Positions 10,111 to 21,600 of a stretch of DNA of 64,000 nt are shown here, piece by piece; position 1 is the first letter of the stretch; the number at the start of each line of letters is the position of its first letter. The notes beneath the pieces are model-generated. The model saw only the letters and a program-made list of their open reading frames with translations. It was not told where the DNA came from and did no database searches. The stretch is from Polaribacter sp. HaHaR_3_91 (GTDB taxonomy: Bacteria > Bacteroidota > Bacteroidia > Flavobacteriales > Flavobacteriaceae), in assembly GCF_019278525.1 (NCBI RefSeq), contig NZ_CP058986.1, positions 1,956,001 through 2,020,000 of the forward strand, read 5' to 3'. Both the position numbers and the translations under genes were made by a program.

Positions 10111-10476
10111 TTACAATGCCGACTGATATACCCAATGATCATTTTCCTTTGAAAAAAAGGAATTTTCATGTATCAGATTTAAAGATCCATTTTCGTAAAA
10201 ATATGCTTTAAATTCAACCGTATTTTCTGTAGATTCTAAAACATCTAGTTTTATCCATTCTACGGATTTTGTCCAAGTTAATATTTCCTTTTTTTCAAGG
10301 TTAGAGGGTCTAGTTGTACTATGGTGACTTTTTTGTAGGTAATCAATATTAGCCATAACAAATGCACTATATCTTGAACGCATTAAAATTTCTGGGGTAG
10401 CTACAGTATGTATATTTTGATGCGCTTTTTTACAACAATCAACATATAATTTGGATGGATTACACGGACATTTCAT
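10111..10476 (-). CDS. YchJ-family protein with N-terminal SEC-C zinc motif
   Basis: This 121-aa protein begins with a SEC-C-type zinc-binding motif (CPCNPSKLYVDCC). It is followed by the YchJ/UPF0225 core (RSRYSAFVMANIDYLQKSHHSTTR). YchJ family members are small cytosolic proteins of unclear function. A candidate -7 element TATATTTG lies at 10547-10540 on this strand. No copy of the island operator is present here, so I place the gene outside the adjacent regulon. The 239-bp gap to the LRR genes upstream holds nothing else I can recognise. Confidence 0.85.
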   Translation of the reverse strand: MKCPCNPSKLYVDCCKKAHQNIHTVATPEILMRSRYSAFVMANIDYLQKSHHSTTRPSNLEKKEILTWTKSVEWIKLDVLESTENTVEFKAYFYENGSLNLIHENSFFSKENDHWVYQSAL

Positions 10477-10715
10477 TGTTTATTCTTTGCTAATACAATA
10501 TTTCCTTTTAAGTAGAAGGATTTAGTGAATTACTTAATGCAAATATAAAGGTATATCATCTTATTAGTATAGCTTAAATTACTATAAATTGATAGGGCAG
10601 CGAAACAATATATTTTTTGTAAAAATGAAATTGTTCGTTTAATTTGATTAACAATTAGACTAACAACTTCATTTTAGTAAACAAACCTATTCTTATTCCA
10701 AAATAAACATTTTAG

Positions 10716-13241
10716 CTACACCCTAAAAGGCACTTCACTATCTTCTTTATCAAAATTTCTTTGAGGTACCAATTTGTTTTCTAACGGCTCGTAGAGTTCA
10801 GATTTCATATTACTACCATTGAATTTAGAGGTCCAGTATACCAACTTCTTTAAATTCATATTTCTAAAGTCTTCAGATACTTTTTCCGAAAAATCACAAC
10901 CACTAATACTTAATACTTCCAACTGTGTTAGTGTTGCTAATTCCACAGGTAAAACCACCTGTTTAAAATTGTTTAGACCTAAAACACGTAGGTTTTTCAT
11001 ATGGGCAATCCAGGTCGGAATTTCTTCTTCTTTATGATGTGCTCTGATAAAAAGTGTTTCTAAATTTAATTCAGAAATCGTTTCAGGATACGTGCTATCA
11101 TTTTCATCTAAACCTTCTAACCAAAGATGTTTTAAAGAATTCCAACGCGATATTACTTCAATACTTTCATCACTAATATGATCACATTGTATCAGTTTTA
11201 CAGCTTCAATACTTTCAACGTTTAGGTTGTCTATGGTTTTAACAGCTACACTCTGCATTATTAATTTTTTAAGCTGAGGCAATGTTACCGCAGGAAAAGC
11301 ATCAAAACCTCTAGCTTCAAATACGTCTAAAAATTCAAGGTTTGGTGTATGTGTTAATAAACGCTCTAAAGCCTCGGTAGTTCCGTTATAACTATCAATT
11401 TTTAATACTTTTAAATTTTTATGTTGGTGAGCAGTTAATGCATTGTTATGTTCTGGGTTATTTTTTTTAAACGTAATGGTAAGCGCTTTTAAATTTGCGA
11501 AGTTTTTAAGCAAGCTTCCTAATTGACTCACATTACTGGTAAAATCAAACGATTCAATTTTTTCTGGATGTCTAAAGGTTTCAAAATTTAAGACATTATT
11601 TACATCAACATTTCTATGTCCAAGATTAAATTTAGCCGCACTAATTACTGCATAAAATTCCTGTAAATTAAGAATTGGTGTGGCTTTAACTTCCACATTA
11701 AACACATGAAACTCTTCTGTTCCTGCTTTTATGCCTTTAATTTCAGAAATAGTTAAATTGGTAATATGCTTAGGTAAATGGTCGGTGTTTACAACTAAAG
11801 CACTCGCATTTTTAATGGTAAGGTTTTCTAACTGCTCTATTTTTGAAAACACATTAGGAAAAATTCTAACAGCTAATTTTATATCTCTAGTACCTGACTC
11901 TTGAAACCTGTATAATTCTACATTTTTAAGATTTGTACATTGCTCAATCCCTTCTAAAAGCCAATCTAGTTTATGCTCTAGTTTGTAATTAAGCGTTGTT
12001 AAGTTTTTAAATGCAGCTAACGCTGTTTTATGTGGAATTTCTGGTGCTTCACAATCCACTGTTATCGTCTTTAAATTAGGGAAAAACGAGGCATTGTCTA
12101 ACACAAAGTTAAGTAGCTTGGGCGAATCTATTTCTATAGATTCTCGCAGACTTACTTCTGTCATTGGTGATATATTAGTTTCGCTATATGTAATTTTTGT
12201 TTCTAATTTAGGTCTAGGCGTTTCTTCAAAACATCTTGATTCGTCTCCAAAAAATAAGGTAGCTGATATGGAATCTATCTTAGGTGCATAAAGTTTAAAA
12301 AGTTCTAATTTTGGTAAATCTTCAAAACCACTTGGTAAGCTAGCTATGCTTTTAGATAAAATCTGAAACTTTTTTAGTTGCTTTAAATGACTAACATCTT
12401 TAGGTAATGCTCTTAATTCACCTAAGCAAAAAAAATCTATACGTTTTAAGGTTGCCGGAAAAACGACCTGAGACATATCTTCAACACCAACATGGTACAG
12501 CTTTAATACTTTTAATTTCGTAAGATTTGTAAGCCAATTAAAATCATTTAAATTCAGGTTGTCCTTACATGCTCTATTCCAATAATCACCTTCAATACGT
12601 AATTTTTTTAAGGATGTTAGCTGAGACATTGTACTTGGAAACTTTTTTAAACAAGGAGCAACAAGCTTTAATTTTTTTAAATTTGATAAATTACCAAAAT
12701 CCTCTGGTAGTTGTTCATAATCACCTTCTAGATCTATTTCTTCTAAAGACGTTAATTTTGATATCTCTTTAATAATACTATCATAAGTATTGCCTTTTCC
12801 TATTAAATGGATTTCTAAACTTTTTACGCCATTAAATCGTCTTAATATATGAGGATGTTCTAGCAAGCGATCTAAGAAGTCTGTTGAAAGATGAAAAGAT
12901 CTCATTTCTCTATTCTTTCTCGTCATTAGATCAAATAATTTAAGAAGATCTAAGTCTTTAGATAGCAATCCATATTCTAAAAGAGATATCATTCTATCGT
13001 CGTGCCTTCCTGTTTGTGTTATTTTTTTTCGGCTTTTAAAGGCTAGTTGCAAAGCTTCTGGGGCTTGTTTTTTTATGATGTTAGCACACTCTGCTCTATT
13101 TTTTTTATCTGTTGTTGCTTTTGCAATCGTAAAAATTTCGTAATAAAAATCTTCTGGAAAGTTTTTACCCTTTTTAATCTCTTCATAATATTCATCCATT
13201 TTATAATAGGTGAATTCAGGGATTTCTGTTGGTCTTGTCAT
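10716..13241 (-). CDS. Leucine-rich repeat protein LRR-1
   Basis: This 841-aa cytosolic protein (no signal peptide or membrane segment) has a helical N-terminal module (about 1-80, including YEEIKKGKNFPEDFYYEIF and KKQAPEALQLAFKSRKKI). About 700 residues of leucine-rich repeats follow, with units of the form LTSLEEIDLEGDYEQLP and LSNLKKLKLVAPCLKKFP. The N-terminal module recurs in the three other LRR proteins of this locus and defines the family. It is the last gene of a three-gene minus-strand unit led by LRR-3. It is nearly a copy of LRR-2, with 151-bp (11837-11987) and 113-bp (12124-12236) stretches identical between them. A protein-binding role is likely from the fold; the partner is unknown. 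Confidence 0.85.
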   Translation of the reverse strand: MTRPTEIPEFTYYKMDEYYEEIKKGKNFPEDFYYEIFTIAKATTDKKNRAECANIIKKQAPEALQLAFKSRKKITQTGRHDDRMISLLEYGLLSKDLDLLKLFDLMTRKNREMRSFHLSTDFLDRLLEHPHILRRFNGVKSLEIHLIGKGNTYDSIIKEISKLTSLEEIDLEGDYEQLPEDFGNLSNLKKLKLVAPCLKKFPSTMSQLTSLKKLRIEGDYWNRACKDNLNLNDFNWLTNLTKLKVLKLYHVGVEDMSQVVFPATLKRIDFFCLGELRALPKDVSHLKQLKKFQILSKSIASLPSGFEDLPKLELFKLYAPKIDSISATLFFGDESRCFEETPRPKLETKITYSETNISPMTEVSLRESIEIDSPKLLNFVLDNASFFPNLKTITVDCEAPEIPHKTALAAFKNLTTLNYKLEHKLDWLLEGIEQCTNLKNVELYRFQESGTRDIKLAVRIFPNVFSKIEQLENLTIKNASALVVNTDHLPKHITNLTISEIKGIKAGTEEFHVFNVEVKATPILNLQEFYAVISAAKFNLGHRNVDVNNVLNFETFRHPEKIESFDFTSNVSQLGSLLKNFANLKALTITFKKNNPEHNNALTAHQHKNLKVLKIDSYNGTTEALERLLTHTPNLEFLDVFEARGFDAFPAVTLPQLKKLIMQSVAVKTIDNLNVESIEAVKLIQCDHISDESIEVISRWNSLKHLWLEGLDENDSTYPETISELNLETLFIRAHHKEEEIPTWIAHMKNLRVLGLNNFKQVVLPVELATLTQLEVLSISGCDFSEKVSEDFRNMNLKKLVYWTSKFNGSNMKSELYEPLENKLVPQRNFDKEDSEVPFRV

Positions 13242-13322
13242 AGTAATCGTTAATTTTTAGGGTATAAATTTCTTTTGGAAATAGGGTTTTTAGATTGCGG
13301 TTCGCTCTAATTTTTTTTTTAG

Positions 13323-15848
13323 CTACCCCCTAAAAGGTACTTCACTATCTATATCATCAAAATTACGTTGAGATACTAATTTGTTCTCTAATGGCTCATA
13401 GATTTCAGACTTCATATTGCTACCATTAAATTTAGACGTCCAATACACCAATTTTTGTAGGTTAAGGGTTCTAAAGTCTTCGGCTACTTTTTCAGAAAAA
13501 TCACAACCACTAATACTTAATACTTCAAGTTGTATTAATGTTGATAATTCTACTGGTAAAACAACTTGTTTAAAATTGTTTATTCCTAATACGCGTAAGT
13601 TTTTAAGATTGGCAATCCAAGTCGGAATTTTTTCATATTTATGATGTGCACTGATAAAAAGCGTTTCTAAATTTAATTCAGAAATCGATTCTGGATATGT
13701 GCCTCCATTTTCATCTAAGCTTTCTAACCAAAGGTGTTTTAGAGAACTCCAATGCGATATTGCTTCAATACTTTCATCGTTAATATGATCACAATGTATC
13801 AGTTTTACCGCTTCAATAGTTTCAACGTTTAGATTGTCTATGGTTTTAAGCGCGACACTCTGCATTAATAATTTTTTAAGCTGAGGCAAATTTACAGCTG
13901 GAAAAGCATCAAAACCTTTGGCTTCAAATATCCCTAAGAATTCAAGGTTTGGTGTGTGTGTTAATAACCGCTCTAAGGCTTCGGTAGTTCCGTTATAATC
14001 ATCAATTCTTAACACTTTTAAATTGTTGTGTTTAAAGGCCGTTAATCCATTATTATGTTCTGAATTGGCCTTCTTAAATGTAATGGTAAGTTCCTTTAAG
14101 TTTATGAAGTTTTTAAGTAAGCTATCTAATTGACTCACATCACTGGTAAAATCAAACGATTCAATTTTTTCTGGATGTCTAAAGTTTTCAAAATCTAACA
14201 CATTATTGACATCATTATTTCTATGTCCAAGATTAAATTTAGCCGCACTAATTACTGCATAAAATTCCTGTAAATTAAGAATTGGTGTGGCTTTAATTTC
14301 CAGATTAAACACATCAAAAGGTTCTGTTCCTGCTTTTATGCCTTTAATTTCAGAAATAGTTAAATTAGTAATATGCTTAGGTAAATGGTCAGTGTCTACA
14401 ACTAAAGCACTAGCATTTTTAATCGTCAGGTTTTCTAACTGTGCTATTTTTGAAAACACATTAGGAAAAATTCTAACAGCTAATTTTATATCTCTAGTAC
14501 CTGACTCTTGAAACCTGTATAATTCTACATTTTTAAGATTTGTACATTGCTCAATCCCTTCTAAAAGCCAATCTAGTTTATGCTCTAGTTTGTAGTTAAG
14601 CGTTGTTAAATTTTTAAATGCTGCTAACGATGTTTTGTGCGGAATTTCTGGTGCTTCACAATCTACAGTTATCGTCTTTAAATTAGGGAAAAACGACGCA
14701 TTATCTAACACAAAATGAAGTAGTTTGGGTGAATCTATTTCTATAGATTCTCGCAGACTTACTTCTGTCATTGGTGATATATTAGTTTCGCTATATGTAA
14801 TTTTTGTTTCTAATTTAGGTCTAGGCGTTTCTTCAAAACATCTAGACGCATCGCCAAAAAAGAGGGTAGACGATATGGAATCTATCTTAGGAGCATTAAG
14901 TTTAAAAAGTTCTAATTTTGGTAAATCTTCAAAACCATTTGGTAAGCTATCTATGCTTTTAGATAAAACCTGAAACTCTTTTAGTTGCTTTAAATTACTA
15001 ACATCTTTAGGCAATGCTATTAATTCATCTAAGCCAAAAAATTCTATAATTTTTAAGGATGCTGAAAACTTGACTTGAGATAGATCTTGAACGCCGATAA
15101 AACGTAGTTTCAACTCTTTTAATTCAGTAAATTTTGTAATCCAATTAAAATCAGTTAGATTCATATTGGGAGTAGATTTCCCAGTCCAATAAGCGCCTTC
15201 AATACGTATTTCTTTTAAGGATGTTAACTGAGACATTGTACTTGGAAACCTTTTTAAACAAGGCGCAACAAGCTTTAGCTTTTTTAAATTTGATAAATTA
15301 CCAAAATCCACTGGTAGTTGCTCAAACTCTCCCTCGAGATCTATTTCTTCTAACGACGTTAATTTTGATATCTCTTTAATAATACTATCATACTTATTAC
15401 CTTGATCTTTTAAATGGATTGTCAATTTTTTAACACCGTTAAATCGGCTTAATATATGAGGATGTTCTAACAAGCGATCTAAAAAATGTACCGAAAACCA
15501 AAAAAATCCCAGTTCTCTATTCTTTCTCGTCATTAGATCGTGTAATTTAAGAAGTTCTAAGTCTTTAGATAGCAACCCGTATTCTAAAAAGGAAATCATT
15601 CTAGCTGCGTTCCTTCCTTTTTGTGTAATTTTTTTTCGGCTTTTAAAGGCTAGTTGCAAAGCTTCTGGGGCTTGTTTTTTTATAATGTTAGCACACTCTG
15701 CTCTATTTTTTTTATCTGTTGTTGCTTTTGCAATCGTAAAAATTTCATAATAAAAATCTTCTGGAAAGTTTTTAGACTTTTTAATCTCTTCATAATATTC
15801 ATCCATTTTATAATAGGTGAATTCAGGGATTTCTGTTGGTTTTGTCAT
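13323..15848 (-). CDS. Leucine-rich repeat protein LRR-2
   Basis: This protein has 841 aa, the same length and architecture as LRR-1: a conserved helical N-terminal module (1-80) and then LRR units to the C-terminus. The spacer upstream of its start matches the spacer upstream of LRR-1, so the duplicated block includes non-coding DNA. Differences between the copies cluster: residues about 80-150 and 200-260 diverge, while much of the central and C-terminal repeats is nearly identical. It lies in the middle of the LRR-3/LRR-2/LRR-1 unit, and no promoter motif is visible in the 78-bp gap before it. Confidence 0.85.
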   Translation of the reverse strand: MTKPTEIPEFTYYKMDEYYEEIKKSKNFPEDFYYEIFTIAKATTDKKNRAECANIIKKQAPEALQLAFKSRKKITQKGRNAARMISFLEYGLLSKDLELLKLHDLMTRKNRELGFFWFSVHFLDRLLEHPHILSRFNGVKKLTIHLKDQGNKYDSIIKEISKLTSLEEIDLEGEFEQLPVDFGNLSNLKKLKLVAPCLKRFPSTMSQLTSLKEIRIEGAYWTGKSTPNMNLTDFNWITKFTELKELKLRFIGVQDLSQVKFSASLKIIEFFGLDELIALPKDVSNLKQLKEFQVLSKSIDSLPNGFEDLPKLELFKLNAPKIDSISSTLFFGDASRCFEETPRPKLETKITYSETNISPMTEVSLRESIEIDSPKLLHFVLDNASFFPNLKTITVDCEAPEIPHKTSLAAFKNLTTLNYKLEHKLDWLLEGIEQCTNLKNVELYRFQESGTRDIKLAVRIFPNVFSKIAQLENLTIKNASALVVDTDHLPKHITNLTISEIKGIKAGTEPFDVFNLEIKATPILNLQEFYAVISAAKFNLGHRNNDVNNVLDFENFRHPEKIESFDFTSDVSQLDSLLKNFINLKELTITFKKANSEHNNGLTAFKHNNLKVLRIDDYNGTTEALERLLTHTPNLEFLGIFEAKGFDAFPAVNLPQLKKLLMQSVALKTIDNLNVETIEAVKLIHCDHINDESIEAISHWSSLKHLWLESLDENGGTYPESISELNLETLFISAHHKYEKIPTWIANLKNLRVLGINNFKQVVLPVELSTLIQLEVLSISGCDFSEKVAEDFRTLNLQKLVYWTSKFNGSNMKSEIYEPLENKLVSQRNFDDIDSEVPFRG

Positions 15849-15926
15849 AGTAATCGTTAATTTTTAGGGTATAAATTTCTTTTGGAAACAGGGTTTTTAG
15901 ATACAGTATGTTGTGCTTTAATTTCT

Positions 15927-18440
15927 TTAACAGCACAGATTATATTTTTCATCTCTGTTATCAAAATCCTCTTTTAAGATTTTATTTTTAGCTAATGCGT
16001 AAAACTTAGACGATTTCATATTGTTTCCATTAAATTTTGAATACCTGTAAATTAAATCCTCTAAATTCAGATTCTTAAATTTATCAGATACTTGTTCTGT
16101 AAAATCACACCCTCTGATACTCATTATTTTTAATTGGGTTAATTCGGCTAATTCTTCCGGTAATGGACAATAATAAAACTGTTCTATTCCTAGAACTCGT
16201 AAGGATTTCATTCTGCCTATCCATTTAGGTATTTGTCTTTTAGTTAAAAATCCATCAATAAAAAAGGTGTCTAAATTTAAGTCTGCAATGGTCTCTGGGT
16301 AGGTTTCAAGATCTTTACTAATGTGTTCTAACCAAAGAAACTTAAGCGTTTTCCAATGCGATGCCGTAACCATAGCATTGTAACCAAAATTGTCACACGA
16401 TAAAACTTTAAAAAGTTCTATGTTGGGCACTGTTAAGTTTTCTATAGACTGTATATCATCGCTATAAAATAATTTTAGCGTTTTTAGTTTATTTAAAGTA
16501 ACCTTAGGAAGATCTACAAGGCCTACACAATCGTAAATTTCTAAAAACTCTAGATGAGGCGTATGCTCTAATAATAATTTAATAACACTAGTGTCACCAT
16601 TAAAATTTTTAATAGTCAAGTTCTTTAAATTATGATGTGTATAAGCGGTTAAACCATTGTTTTGTTCGGCATTATCTACATTAAAATCAATGGTTAGTGT
16701 TTGTAAGTTACAAAGTGCTTTTAATGCCTTATCTAAGCCTTTTACATTACTATTAAATATAAAATCTTTAATGCTTTCAGGGTCTTTAAAATTATCAAAA
16801 TCTAAAGTCTCATTTTTAACACTATTTTCATCGCCTAATTTCATTTTTTTTGCACGTATTACCGAATAAAACTTTTGCAATGCGGTAATAGGTGTATCTA
16901 TTACTTTTAGATTAGTTACCTCAAAATCTTCAATACCCGGCTCAATTACTTTTATATCTGTAATGGTAAGACTATCTGTCTTTATAGGTAAATAATCTGT
17001 ATTTAAAACAAGTGCTTTTGCACGGTGTACTTTTAAGGTTTGCAAATGCTCTATTCTAGAAAATGCCTGAGGAAAATTAGCAACATCAGCGTTCGTTATT
17101 TCAGCATCAGCTCCATTATATATACCATAAATAAAAACGTCTTCTAGCTTTTTACATTCGTGAATACCCTCTAAAACCCATTCTAAATGATGCGCTAATC
17201 TATACTTAAGGTTTTTAAGTTTTTTAAATGCAGAAAGCGTATGTGCACTTCTTCTTTTTGGTGCATCACAATTAATTTCTATCTCTTTTAAATTAGTAAA
17301 AGACAAGGCATTATCTAATACAAAACTAAGAAGCTCTGGATGGGTGAAATCAATTCTTTTTAGCTTAGTTACAGGTGTTTCACCATAAGGCATAAACTCT
17401 GTATACAAACCTAGTAAACGTTTAATATTTGGTCCAAAAATAAAAGCAGCAGGAACTTTTTTTAATTTAGATAAATGAATAGCTTCTAAAACCTCTAAGG
17501 TTTTAAATTCACTAACAGATGCAGGAAAGTGTTCTAGCTCCCTCATACCACTTAGCCTTAATGTTTTTAGTTTTGGTAAGTGACCAAGTGTTTCGGGTAA
17601 AGCTGTTAGATTCTCAAACCTAAAAAGCTCTAATTTTTTTAAACTTGCCGGAAGCTCAACATCAGAAAGGTCTTGTACCGCAAAAGAACCTATTTTTAAA
17701 TGCTTTAAACTGGTAAGTTCTTTAAGCCAAGTAAAGTTAACTATATTAGGGTTAGGCTCGTCATTACCAAAAGGAAAACTTCCTCTAAACTCCAACTTTT
17801 TAAGTGTTTTTAGTTTTGTTATTCCTACGGGAACCCATACCAAATTAGGTGCTGCTAGTATAAACTCTTTTAAGTTAACTAAGCGTTCTAGTTCTTCTGG
17901 TATGTATTTATAATCAATGTCAAGCTCAAGTTTTTCTAATGAAGTAAGTTGCGTTATGTTGTTTACAACGCTACTAAAACCTTCTTTCTGTCTAGAGGTG
18001 CTAATTGTTAATTCTTTAATACCATTAAACTGACTTAAAAGATGTGGTGTTTCTATGAAAAGTTCAATAACTTCTTTACTTCTATATTCAAGCGAAAGCG
18101 TTAAACGCTTACAAACAAGTGTGTATAGTTTACAAAGGTCTAAGTCTTCTGAGAGTACGCCGTACTCTAATATAGCAATCAGTTTTTTGTTAAAAGATTG
18201 AGAATCTTGTATTGTCGTTATTTTTTTTCGACTCTTAAAGGCGAGTTGTAAAGCTTCTGGTGCCTGTTTTTTTATGATATTGGCACATTCGGTTCTAATC
18301 TGCTTGTTTTTAGTAGATTTAGCAAGTACAAAAATCTCATAATAAAAATCTTCAGGATAATTTTTACATCCTTTAATTTTTTCAAAAGATGCTTCATCTT
18401 CATAAAAGTTGAAACCAAGTTCGTGTTTAGCAAATATCAT
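15927..18440 (-). CDS. Leucine-rich repeat protein LRR-3, first gene of the LRR unit
   Basis: This 837-aa LRR protein is clearly homologous to LRR-1 and LRR-2 but much more diverged. It keeps the N-terminal module (NYPEDFYYEIFVLAKSTKNK, then ECANIIKKQAPEALQLAFKSRKK) and the same repeat layout, including the C-terminal signature LRVLGIEQF and a CDF motif near KIMSIRGCDF. It is cytosolic by sequence. It is preceded by a full operator plus -7 element (18511-18464), so it heads the transcription unit. It is divergent from the DUF4132 gene across a 237-bp regulatory region. Confidence 0.85.
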   Translation of the reverse strand: MIFAKHELGFNFYEDEASFEKIKGCKNYPEDFYYEIFVLAKSTKNKQIRTECANIIKKQAPEALQLAFKSRKKITTIQDSQSFNKKLIAILEYGVLSEDLDLCKLYTLVCKRLTLSLEYRSKEVIELFIETPHLLSQFNGIKELTISTSRQKEGFSSVVNNITQLTSLEKLELDIDYKYIPEELERLVNLKEFILAAPNLVWVPVGITKLKTLKKLEFRGSFPFGNDEPNPNIVNFTWLKELTSLKHLKIGSFAVQDLSDVELPASLKKLELFRFENLTALPETLGHLPKLKTLRLSGMRELEHFPASVSEFKTLEVLEAIHLSKLKKVPAAFIFGPNIKRLLGLYTEFMPYGETPVTKLKRIDFTHPELLSFVLDNALSFTNLKEIEINCDAPKRRSAHTLSAFKKLKNLKYRLAHHLEWVLEGIHECKKLEDVFIYGIYNGADAEITNADVANFPQAFSRIEHLQTLKVHRAKALVLNTDYLPIKTDSLTITDIKVIEPGIEDFEVTNLKVIDTPITALQKFYSVIRAKKMKLGDENSVKNETLDFDNFKDPESIKDFIFNSNVKGLDKALKALCNLQTLTIDFNVDNAEQNNGLTAYTHHNLKNLTIKNFNGDTSVIKLLLEHTPHLEFLEIYDCVGLVDLPKVTLNKLKTLKLFYSDDIQSIENLTVPNIELFKVLSCDNFGYNAMVTASHWKTLKFLWLEHISKDLETYPETIADLNLDTFFIDGFLTKRQIPKWIGRMKSLRVLGIEQFYYCPLPEELAELTQLKIMSIRGCDFTEQVSDKFKNLNLEDLIYRYSKFNGNNMKSSKFYALAKNKILKEDFDNRDEKYNLCC

Positions 18441-18463
18441 GAGGCAGTTTAATTTTGGTTTTA

Positions 18464-18511
18464 CAAACCTATTTTAAAAGTAGATGTAATTTATCACTGT
18501 ATTCTGTGATA
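18464..18511 (-). promoter_or_regulatory. Island operator and -7 element, LRR unit
   Basis: Read on the minus strand, the operator is TATCAC-AGAATACA-GTGATA (18511-18492), with perfect half-sites. It is followed after 20 bp by the -7 element TAGGTTTG (18471-18464). This is the most symmetrical copy in the island. The coding start at 18440 lies about 24 bp beyond the -7 element. Confidence 0.75.
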
Positions 18512-18557
18512 TTAATAATACACCTTCATTTTAAAAAGTTAAACCTTTACAAAAAAA

Positions 18558-18605
18558 TATCACTAAATACCGTGAGTAAAAAAAGTTGAAGTACTTTTAT
18601 CTTGC
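18558..18605 (+). promoter_or_regulatory. Island operator and -7 element, DUF4132 unit
   Basis: The operator TATCAC-TAAATACC-GTGAGT (18558-18577) is followed after 20 bp by a degenerate -7 element TATCTTGC (18598-18605). It drives the plus-strand unit starting at 18678 and sits back to back with the LRR operator. Confidence 0.65.
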
Positions 18606-18677
18606 CACTAATTATAACTCCTTTTTTTGATAAGGTTTATAATCAGCATTTATAATTGATTTAAAGAATTAAAAGAT

Positions 18678-21600
18678 ATGATTCCAGTAGAAGACGCTAA
18701 AAAATATATAGAAAAATATAAAAAACCAGCAATAGATCGGTTTGAATTTCGTGCATTTTCTGAACCTTATAGAGTTTTAGCTAAAATATTAGGAGGTTTT
18801 GATAAAGGTGAAAGAAGAAACTATTATAATGTAAGTGATTTTGTTGCTATTTTTGACGATCCAATTACGATAAATCCTTGGAGAACCGAAGAAGGAATGC
18901 GTTTAGGAATACAGTTGTATGGTATTGTTCAAACTCCATATTTAGCCGATATGTGGGACTTTATGGATACGTTACCTTATCAAAGAGGATATGACAGAAA
19001 AGCTTTTAGATCTGTAAAAACGCAAGATACATTACGTAATAAGTTACAGTTTTTTACGCAATTTTTACGATTAAGTAGAAGGGGTTTTGGCGGCTTAACA
19101 TTGCAAGAACAGTTTCAATACAGCACGTATTTTCCAGGTTCAAGTAGTTATTTCTTAGCAACCTTACTGCATAATGGAGATGGGATGTTTGATGAGTTAT
19201 TAGACGATATTATTCAGGCTGAAGATGAAATTGGTGGTATTAGTATAGATATTATAAAGGCGTTATTACTTTCTGAAAATGAAAAGCATTGGGAAATGGT
19301 TGGTAAATTATTGCTAGCAGCCCAACGTCAAGAAGGTTTAAGGCAAACTATTTTAGAATCTTTAGATGAAGCTGGTCTTGGAGCTTTAAAATACATGATT
19401 AATATCGTTTTAGAAAACGACCTTACTCGTTTTAGTAGTGTTACTAGAGCAGTAAGTACTTGGTTTGGATTAAATTGGGATACGCCTAAAAAATCGGTAA
19501 TCAACAGAGTTTTAGAATTGGCACAATCTTTAATTTTAAACTTAAAAGAAGTCGATACACTTCTTAAAAGTAAAGATAATTTAGAGGTTTTAGTCGCTTT
19601 ATGGTCTATTGCAATTTTAGATGTAGACAAAGCCAATGCCAAAGCGTTAGATCTTGTGTATACATCAGAAGATAGAAATAAAAAGATTTTAGCATTATAT
19701 TTTATATCTAAAACAGACAGAACAAACGATTCTTTAGTTGCTTATTTCAAAAAAGAAATTGGTAAAGATTATGCTTTAGATCATTGGATGGCAGTAAATT
19801 TACCACACAATACTTCATTAGATAATGACACTTTTTCAAAATTATTTGATGTAGCAAAAGCAGCAGAAGAAAAAGGTAAAACTTTCGAAACTAAAATATT
19901 CTCTTGGTGGAGTTTTACACCTAACTCTTATTATTTTTATCAGTTTCTTTTAAGCGGATCTACAGAAGAGCAATTAGAATTAATGGCGAACGATTTAGAA
20001 CTGTTGCCAACAGAATTTAGAGAGAGTTATATTCGTAAAGTTTTCCCTATAGATTACAGTTATTCTTTTTACAATTATCAACAAGATTCTAAGAAAAAAG
20101 AACCTTTAAATTTTGATAAAAATTCGTGGAAAAGAGCTTTAGCAAGAAAAGCAATTTATAACAGAAACGAATTGTTAATGGCTACCGGACTTAATTTGTT
20201 TAGTAGAATGCATCTTTATGATGAAGATTTAGAAATTGCAGAAGATTTATTAAGAAGAAAACATAAAGATTTACGCACCTCTTTAATTCAGTTATTGGTA
20301 AAATTACCAGCAGATCGTTTAAGAAACAGTGCTACAAATTTGGTAACAGCAAAAAGTATAGATCAACGTTTAGGTGGTTTAGAAATGTTAACGCTTTTAC
20401 ACGACGATAATAGACAGTCTAACTTTGTAGAAGAACAAATACGTATATATAACGAACGACCTAGAATTTCTAAAAATGAACAGGTTTATTTAGATAAATT
20501 TTCTGACAATGCAGAAGAGTTTAATTATAGTAATGGTTTTGGTGCTATAGATTATGATAACTTAACACCGTTATACATACCACAATCTCGTTTCGAAAAA
20601 AAGACCAGTTTCTTCGATAAATTAGGCATTACCACATCCGATTCAGCAGGGTTTAAATTTAAAGAATTTATAGACGCTAATAAGATTGTAAAAGAGGTAA
20701 ATAAGTTAATAGCAATTGTTACTAAAAACAAACATTTCGAATATCAAGCAGAACTATATAGAGGAGAAATAGCAACCACTTATATAGAAAAAGGGATTCG
20801 TAGTATAAAAAAATTAGGTGATGATGCTACTGCAGAAGATCATTTACAGAACCTTCCTTTAGCAAAATTATGGATTGCTTGGTACGAGCAAAGTAAATTG
20901 AATGATTTTGAGATGCACGCTGCAATCCGTTATTTAACTCACCATAATAATCCATTTGGAGATTACAAAGAATTAGGCATTTTTGCGAGACAATATTATC
21001 CAGATTTAGGCGGATTAAATTTAGATAAAGAAGATAGTTACAACTCAAAATCTGAAGCTTATAATGAAATTTTACAACGTCTATATAAAGTTTATGTAGA
21101 AGAAAAAACAATAGCTAATTTTAAGCTAGATGTTATGGAAGATATGATTGCTAATTTTCCAGACAAGCTGAAGCTAGTACAATATCAAACCTCTAATTAC
21201 CGCTATAATAAAAAAACGTACAATTGGGCAAACATCATTTTACCACTTGTACCAAGTTTAAGTATTAATAATTTAGAACTTCTTACAGAAGAACAAGTTC
21301 AAAAATATTGGAGCTTTTATATGTATTTAGTTGCGCAAGATATTGAACATCCTAATACTACTGCAGATGTAAAAGTAATAACAAAACAATTCAGTAGACC
21401 AGGAATTGTACCATTCCCAAGTATTGCAGTAACCTTAAGACTTTATAAAAAAGGATTAATTAACGATGATGATTTATGTTTTCAAGCCTTACATTCTCGT
21501 GAATTAATGGTCATTATGGACGGTGGTTTTAATTATAGAATGAACTATAAATGGATAGAAAGAGACAGCGTACCTAAACACGTATTAGCACCTTTAAAAA

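Noticed and set aside
10477..10715. An island operator upstream of the YchJ-like gene
   Set aside because: A -7-like TATATTTG exists at 10547-10540, but the sequence 20 bp further upstream has neither half-site, so this gene is left outside the regulon.
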